Origin: Delphinus delphis
Lineage: Eukaryota; Chordata; Mammalia; Artiodactyla; Delphinidae
DNA: 64,000 nucleotides
Assembly (NCBI RefSeq): GCF_949987515.2
Contig: NC_082694.2
Span: 18,385,355 to 18,449,354, forward strand
Reading direction: 5' to 3'
The notes under the pieces are model-generated. The model made no database searches, had not been told where the DNA came from, and saw nothing but the letters and a program-made list of their open reading frames with translations. This document shows, piece after piece, positions 58,075 through 64,000 of this stretch (its first letter is position 1; every line of letters starts with the position of its first letter). Position numbers and translations under genes: made by a program.

Positions 58075-60099
58075 TTCAGGAGCTTCAAGATGGTGGAAGA
58101 GTAAGATGCAGAGATCACTTTCCTCCACACAAATACATCAGAAATACATCTACATGTGGAACAACTCCTACAGAACACCTACTGAACACTGGCAGAAGAC
58201 CTCAGACCTCCAAAAAGGTAAGAAACTCCCCATGTACCTTGGTAGGGTAAAAGAAAAAAGAAAAAAAATAGAGACAAAAGAATAGGGATGAGACCTGCAC
58301 AAGTGGGAGGGAGCTGTGCAGGAGGAAAGGTTTCCACACACTAGGAAGCCCATTCATGGGTGGTGACTGGGGGTGGCAGAGTGGAGAAGCTTTGGAGCCA
58401 CTGAGGAGAGCACAGCAACAGGGGTGCAGAGGGCAAGGAGGAGAGATTCCCGCACAGAGGATCAGTGCTGACAAGCACTCACCAGTCTGAGAGGCTTGTC
58501 TGCTCACCCGCCGGGATGGGTGGGTCCTGAGGTTCCAGCTTTGGTCTTATCCCAGGGAGAAGACTGGGGTTAGCTGCATGAACACGGCCTGAAGGGGGCT
58601 ACTGTGCCACTCTAGCTGTGAGGGACTCCAGGAAAAGGTCTGGAACTGCTGAAGAGGCAAGGGACATTTTCTTGCCTCTTTGTTTCCTGGTGTGCAAGGA
58701 GAAGGGATTAAGAGCACTGCTTAAAGGAGATCCAGAAATGGACATGAGTCACGGCTATCAGCGTGGACCGCAGAGACAGACATGAGGCACTAAGGCTGCT
58801 GCCACAGCCACCAAGAAGCTGGTGTGCAAGCACAGGTCACTATCCACACCTCCCCTCCCAGGACCCTGTGAAGCCTGCCACTGCCAGGGTCCTGTGATCC
58901 AGGGACAACTTCCCCAGGAGAACACATAGCACGCCTCAGACTCATGCAACATCACGTTGGCCTCTGCCGCTGCAGGCTTATCCCGCAATCCGTACCCCTC
59001 CCTCCCACTGGCCTGAGTGAGCCTGAGCCCGCAAAGCAGCTGCTCCTTTAACCCTGTCCTGTCTGAGAAAAGAACACATGCCCTCAGGTGACCTACACAC
59101 AGAGGCAGGCCCAGATCCAAAGCTGAATCCCAGGAGCTGTGCGAACAAAGAAGAGAAAGAGAAATCTTTCCCAGCAGCTTCAGGAACAACGGATTATTCT
59201 CCAGAGTCAACTTGATGTACCCTGCATCTGTGGAATACCTGAATAGACAACAAATCATCCCAAATTGAGAAGGTGGACTTTGGGAGCAATGATATATATA
59301 TTTATTCCCCTTTTTCTCTTTTTGTGAGTGTGTATGCATATGCTTCTGTGTGTGATTTTGTCTGTATAGGTTTGTTTTTACCATTTGTGCTAGAGTTCTC
59401 TCTGTCCTTTTTTCTTTCTTTCTTTCTTTTTTTTTAGTATATTTCTCAGTGCTTGTTATCATTGGTGGACTTGATTTTTGGTTTGGTTGTTCTCTTCTTT
59501 CTTTCTTTTTTTTTTTATTACCTTAAAAATTTTTTATACTTAATTTTTGTTTTTTCTTTTAATAACTTATTTTATTTTATTTTTTCTTTCTTTCTATTTT
59601 TCTCCCATTTATTCTGAGCCATGAGAATGACAAGTTCTTCGTGCTCCAGCCAGCTGTGAGGGTTGTGCCAAGTTCAGGACATTGGTCCACAAGAAACTTC
59701 CCAACTCCATGTAATATCAAACAGTGAAAATATCCCAGAGATATCCATCTCAACACCAAGACCCAGCTCCACTCAACAATGAGCAAACTACAGTGCTAGA
59801 CACCCTATGCCAAACAACTAGCAGGACAGGAACACAACCCCACCCATTAGCAGAGACACTGTTTAAAATCATAACAAGGTCAAAGACACAAAAAAAAAAC
59901 ACCATCAGACATGGACTTGCCCACCAGAAAGGCAAGATACAGCCTCATCCACCAGAACACAGGCAATAGTCCCCTCTACCAGGAAGCCTACACAACCCAC
60001 TGAACCAAACTTAGCCACTTCAGGCAGACACCAAAACAACAGGAACTATGAATATGTAGCCTGTGTAAAGGAGACACCAAACACAGTAAGTTAAACAAA
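58075..60099 (+). promoter_or_regulatory. L1 copy E 5'UTR with YY1-like site
   Basis: CAAGATGG at 58086-58093 sits at the very 5' end, as the YY1 site does in L1 promoters, where it positions transcription starts. A consensus 5' splice site AAGGTAAG lies at 58215-58222, about 130 bases in. A GC-rich block (58290-59160) gives way to T-rich and CTTT-rich text (59300-59600). The 234-codon minus frame at 58758-59462 runs antisense through this UTR and begins in a Lys/Glu-rich translation of the CTTT run. I treat it as chance. Confidence 0.65.
58215..58222 (+). promoter_or_regulatory. Consensus 5' splice donor in L1 5'UTR
   Basis: AAGGTAAG with the GT at 58218-58219 matches the donor consensus. 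Other mammalian L1s are known to have a functional donor near the start of the 5'UTR. The rearranged L1 at 7351 loses colinearity with copy E very close to this point ('cctatataaccaaaat'). Confidence 0.5.
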
Positions 60100-60986
60100 A
60101 TGAGAAGACAAAGAAACAAACAACAGATGAAGGAGCAAGGAAAAAACCCACCAGACCTAACATATGAAAAGGAAATAGGCAGTCTACCTGAAAAATAATT
60201 CAGAATAATGATAGTAAAGATGATACCAAATCTTGGAAACAAACTGGACAGAACACAAGATATGTTTAAGGACCTAGAAGAGCTAAACAGCAAATAAATA
60301 ATCATGAAAAGCACAATAAATGAAATTAAAAATTCTCTAGAAGGGAAAAGAGCAGAATAAGTGAGACAGAAGAACATACAAGTGACCTGGAAGATAAAAT
60401 AGTGGAAAAAACTACTGCAGAGCAGAATAAAGAAAAAAGAATTAATAGAATAGAGGACAGTCTCAGAGACATCTGGTAGAATAATAAATGCACCAACATT
60501 GGAATCTTAGGGGTCCCAGAAGATGAAGAGAAAAAGAGAGGGACTGAGAAATTATTTGAAGAGATTATAGTTGAAAACTTCCCTAATATGGGAAAGGAAA
60601 TAGTTAATCAAGTCCAGGAAGCACAGAGAGTCTCATACAGGATAAATCCAATGAGAAACATGGCAAGGCACATATTAATCAAACTATCAAAAATTAAATA
60701 CAAAGAAAAATTGAAAGCAGCAAGGGAAAAAACAACAAATAATATACAAGGGAAATCTTGTAAGGTTAACAGCTGATCTTTCAGCAGAAAGTCTGCAAGC
60801 CAGAAGAGAGTGGCAGGACATATGTAAAGTGATGAAAGAGAAAAACCTACAAAAAAGATTATCCTATCCAGCAAGGATCTCATTCAGATTTGATGGAGAA
60901 ATTAAAACTTTACAAACAAGCAAAAGCAAAGAGAATTCAGCACCACCAAACCAGTTTTACAACAAATGCCAAAGGAACTTCTCTAG
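60100..60986 (+). pseudogene. L1 ORF1 remnant (copy E)
   Basis: The start is the ATG at 60100, giving MRRQRNKQQMKEQGK, an N-terminus typical of L1 ORF1 in this group. A TAA at 60196-60198 (codon 33) replaces a Glu codon expected in '...LPEKEF', so the protein would stop almost at once. Later pieces in other frames are the RRM region near 60500 (equivalent of 'IGILGVPEDEEKK'), the segment 60588-60776 (GKEIVNQVQEAQRVSYRINP, HILIKLSKIKYKEK) and the C-terminal segment 60829-61050 (KEKNLQKRLSYPARISFRFD). At least two frameshifts follow the stop. ORF1 protein would coat L1 RNA. Confidence 0.88.
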
Positions 60987-61043
60987 GCAGGAAACACGAG
61001 ACAAGAAAAGACTTACAATAACAAACCAAAACCAATTAAGAAA

Positions 61044-64000
61044 ATGGTAATAGGAACATACATATTGATAATTACCTTAAATGTAAATGGATTAAATGCT
61101 ACAATCAAAAGACATAGACTGGCTGAATGGACACCAAAAAAAGACCAGTATATATGCTTTCTACAAGAGATCCACTTCAGACCTAAGGACACATACACAC
61201 TGAAAGTGAGGGGATGGAAAAAGATATTCCATGCAATTGGAAATAAAAAGAAAGCTGGAGTAGCAATTCTCATATCAGAAAAAATTCACTTTAAAAAAAA
61301 GACTATTACAAGAGACAAAGGAGGACACTACATAATGATCAAGAGATCAATCCAAGAAGAAGATATAACAATTGTAAATATTTATGGACCTAATATAGGA
61401 GCAACTCAATACCTAAGGCAATACTAACAGCTATAAAAGGGGAAATCGACAGCAACACAATCATAGTAGGTGACTTTAACACCTCACTTTCACCAATGGA
61501 CAGATCATCCAAAACGAAAATAAATAAGGAAACACAAGCTTTAAATAATACATTAAACAAGATGGACTTAATTGATATTTATAGGACACTCCATGCAAAA
61601 ACAACAGAATACACTTTCTCCTCAAGAGCTCATGGAACATTCTCCAGGATAGATCATATCCTGGGTCACAGTCAAGCCTTGGTAAAATTAAGAAAATTGA
61701 AATTGTATCAAGTATCTTTTCCAACCACAACCTTCTGCGACTAGATATCAATTACAGGAAAATATCTGTAAAAAATATAAACACATGGAAGCTAAACAAT
61801 ACACTACTTAATAACCAAGAGATCTCTGAAGAAATCAAAGAGGAAATCAAAAAGTATCTAGAAACAAATGACAATTGAAACACGATAACCCAACACCTAT
61901 GGGATGCAGCAAAAGCAATTCCAAGAGGGAAGTTTATAGTAATACAATCCTACCTTAAGAGAGAAGAAACATCTGAGATAAAGAACGTAAGCTTACACCT
62001 AAAGCAATTAGGGAAAGAACAACCAAACACCGCAAAGTTAGAAGAAGGAAAGGAATCATAAAGATCAGATTAGAAATAAATGAAAAAGAAATGAAGGAAA
62101 CAATAGAAAAGATTAATGAAAATAAAAACTGGTTCTTTGAGAAGATAAACAAAATTGATAAACCATTATCCAGACTCATCAAGAGAAAAAGGGAGAAGAC
62201 ACAAATCAATAGAATTAGAAATGAAAAAGGGGAATAACAACTGACACTGCAGAAACACAAAGGATCATGAGAGATTACAAGCAACTATATGCCTATAAAA
62301 TGGACAACCTGGAAGAAAGGGACAAATACTTAGAAATGTACAACGTTCCGAGACTGAACCAGGAAGAAATAGAAAATATGAACAGACCAATCAGAAGCAC
62401 TGAAATTGAAACTGTGATAAAAAATCTTCCAACAAACAAAAGCCCAAGACCAGGTGGCTTCACAGGTGAATTCTATCAAACATTTAGAGAAGAGCTAACA
62501 CCTATCCTTCTCAAACTCTTCCAAAATATAGCAGAGGGAGGAACTCTTCCAACTCATTCTACAAGGCCACCATCACCCTGACACCAAAACAGACAAAGAT
62601 ATCACAAAAAAAGAAAACCACAGACCAATATCACTGATGAGCAAAAATGTAAAAATCTTCAACAAAATACTAGCATACAGAATCCAACAGCATATTAAAA
62701 GGATCATACATCATGATCAAGTGGAGTTTATCCCAGGAATGCAAGGATTCTTCAATATACACAAATAAATCAATGTGATACACCATATTAACAAATTGAA
62801 GGAGAAAAACCTATGATCATCTCAATAGATGCAGAGAAAGCTTTCAACAAAATTCAACACCACTTTATGACAAAAATCATCCAGAAAGTTGGCATAGAGG
62901 GAAATTACCTCAACATAATAAAGGCCATATGTAACAAACCCAGAGCCAACCTCATCATCAATGGTGAAAAACTGAAATTATTTCCTGTAAGATCAGGAAG
63001 AAGACAAAGTTGGCCACTCTCACCACTATTATTCAACAGTTTTGGAAGTTTTAGCCACGGCCATCAGAGAAGAAAAAGAAAGAAAATGAATCCAAATCAG
63101 AAAAGAAGAAGTAAAGCTGTCACTGTTTGCAGATACCATGATAATGTACCTAGAGAATCCTAAAGATGCTACCAGAAAAGTACTAGAGCTAATCAATGAA
63201 TTTGGTAAAGTAGCAGGATACAAGATTAATGCACAGAATTCTCTTGCATTCCTATGCACTAATGATGAAAAATCTAGAAGTGAAATTAACAAAACACTCC
63301 AATATACCATTTCAAAAACAAGTATAAAATACCTAGGAATAAACCTAACTAAGTAGAAAAAAGATTTGTATGCAGAAAATTATAAGACACTGATGAAAGA
63401 AATTAAAAATGATACAAATAGATGGACAGATATACCATGTTCTTGGATTGGAAGAATCAACATTCTGAAAATGACTGTACTACACAAAGAGATCTACAGA
63501 TTCAAGCAATCTCTATCAAACTATCAATGGCATTTTTCACAGAACTAGAATAAACAATTTCACAATTTGTGTGGAAACACAAAAGACCCAGAGTAGCCAA
63601 AGCAATCTTGAGAAAGAAAAACTGACCTGGAGAAATCAGGCTACTGGACTTCAGACTATACTACAAACCTACAGTAATCAAGACAATATGTTACTGGCAC
63701 ATATATAGATCAATGGAAATGGATAGAAACCTCAGAGATAAACCCACACACGTATGGTCAGCTTATCTTTGATAAAGGAGGCAAGAATATACAATGGAGA
63801 AAAGGCAGCATCTTCAATAAGTGGTGCTGGGAAAACTGGACAGGTACATGTAAAAGTATGAAATTAGAACACTCCCTAACACCATACAGAAAAATAAACT
63901 CAAAATGGAGTAAAAACCTAAATGTAAGGTCAGGCACTATCAAACTCTTAGAGGAAAACATAGGCAGAACACTCTAAGACATAAATCACAGCAAGATCTT
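61044..64000 (+). pseudogene. L1 ORF2 remnant (copy E), cut by the window end
   Basis: It begins at ATG 61044 with an intact start to the endonuclease (127 codons: MVIGTYILIITLNVNGLNAT, LQEIHFRPKDT, VNIYGPNIG). QEIHF replaces the usual QETH. A frameshift precedes GDFNTSLSPMDRSS (61470-61510), and 61496-61744 carries MDLIDIYRTLHAKTTEYTF and SRIDHILGH. RT pieces are 62267-62581 ([21 protein letters not shown]) and 62813-63163 ([17 protein letters not shown]: the first Asp of motif A kept, the following AFD changed to AFN). Motif C is FADT (63126-63137) instead of FADD. Frames 63138-63356 and 63366-63548 follow. No active enzyme is possible. Confidence 0.92.

Larger units (their letters stand above)
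58075..64000 (+). mobile_element. Nearly full-length L1 (copy E), runs past the window end
   Basis: It starts near 'gagcttcaagatggtggaagag', the canonical L1 5' end, and continues through a 2-kb 5'UTR, ORF1 (60100-60986), a spacer and ORF2 from 61044. The window ends inside the ORF2 C-terminal part, at a point equal to about 17784 of copy A, so roughly 1.2 kb of 3' sequence lies outside. It is the same subfamily and orientation as copy A. Stops and frameshifts in both ORFs make it inactive. Confidence 0.94.

Noticed and set aside
58758..59462. 234-codon minus-strand frame, among the longest in the window
   Set aside because: It runs antisense through the GC-rich and CTTT-rich 5'UTR of L1 copy E and starts in a simple repeat. 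No known protein resemblance.
1..64000. CRISPR arrays, operons, phage or bacterial systems
   Set aside because: No regularly spaced repeats, no dense coding, and clear mammalian SINE and LINE content throughout.

Overview
This is mammalian nuclear DNA: AT-rich, non-coding and built largely of interspersed repeats. I found no host protein-coding gene I can name, no RNA gene and no CRISPR or bacterial feature. The best taxonomic clue is five tRNA-derived SINEs. Four begin GGGCTTCCCTGGTGGCGCAG and three of those keep the long GC-rich body ("gccgatgcagggga... gggaagatcccacatgcc... ctgtgctccgcaacggg... gagaggcccg"), which I recognise as the CHR SINE group of cetaceans and their relatives. A whale or dolphin is therefore likely. 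The L1 copies are also of the cetartiodactyl type.

Layout. 1-6.5 kb: low-copy sequence with a (TA)n microsatellite and a solo LTR that keeps a 6-bp target duplication. 6.5-9.6 kb: an internally deleted SINE, a scrambled 1.3-kb L1 and a 380-bp polypyrimidine tract. 12.27-18.98 kb: a nearly full-length, dead L1 (5'UTR, ORF1, ORF2, 3'UTR). 19-33 kb: low-copy sequence with old L1M, L2, MIR and LTR pieces, a young 5'-truncated L1 nested in an old L1, and an exact 80-bp dispersed duplication. 33-41.3 kb: the most repeat-poor part, with one SINE and one minus-strand open frame that deserves a check as an exon. 41.3-46.2 kb: two MIRs, a SINE, a microsatellite and a possible old L1 ORF1 piece. 46.22-50.40 kb: an L1 with a 5' inversion and perfect 13-bp target duplications, a clear twin-priming product. 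51.8-52.7 kb: an MLT1-like LTR split by a 520-bp insert. 53.5-56.65 kb: an ancient L1M ORF2 carrying two younger insertions. 58.07-64 kb: a second nearly full-length, inactivated L1 that runs off the window.

Function. The only protein-like sequences I can assign are decayed L1 ORF1 and ORF2. None can be active: frames are broken by stops and indels, and two of the three copies have damaged the reverse-transcriptase FADD motif. All ten lineage-specific retroelements (five L1, five SINE) lie in the plus orientation, while older elements are mixed. I see no evidence for a new biological system here. The points of interest are retrotransposition mechanism and genome structure. Repeat family names come from sequence recognition without a database, and boundaries of old elements are approximate.
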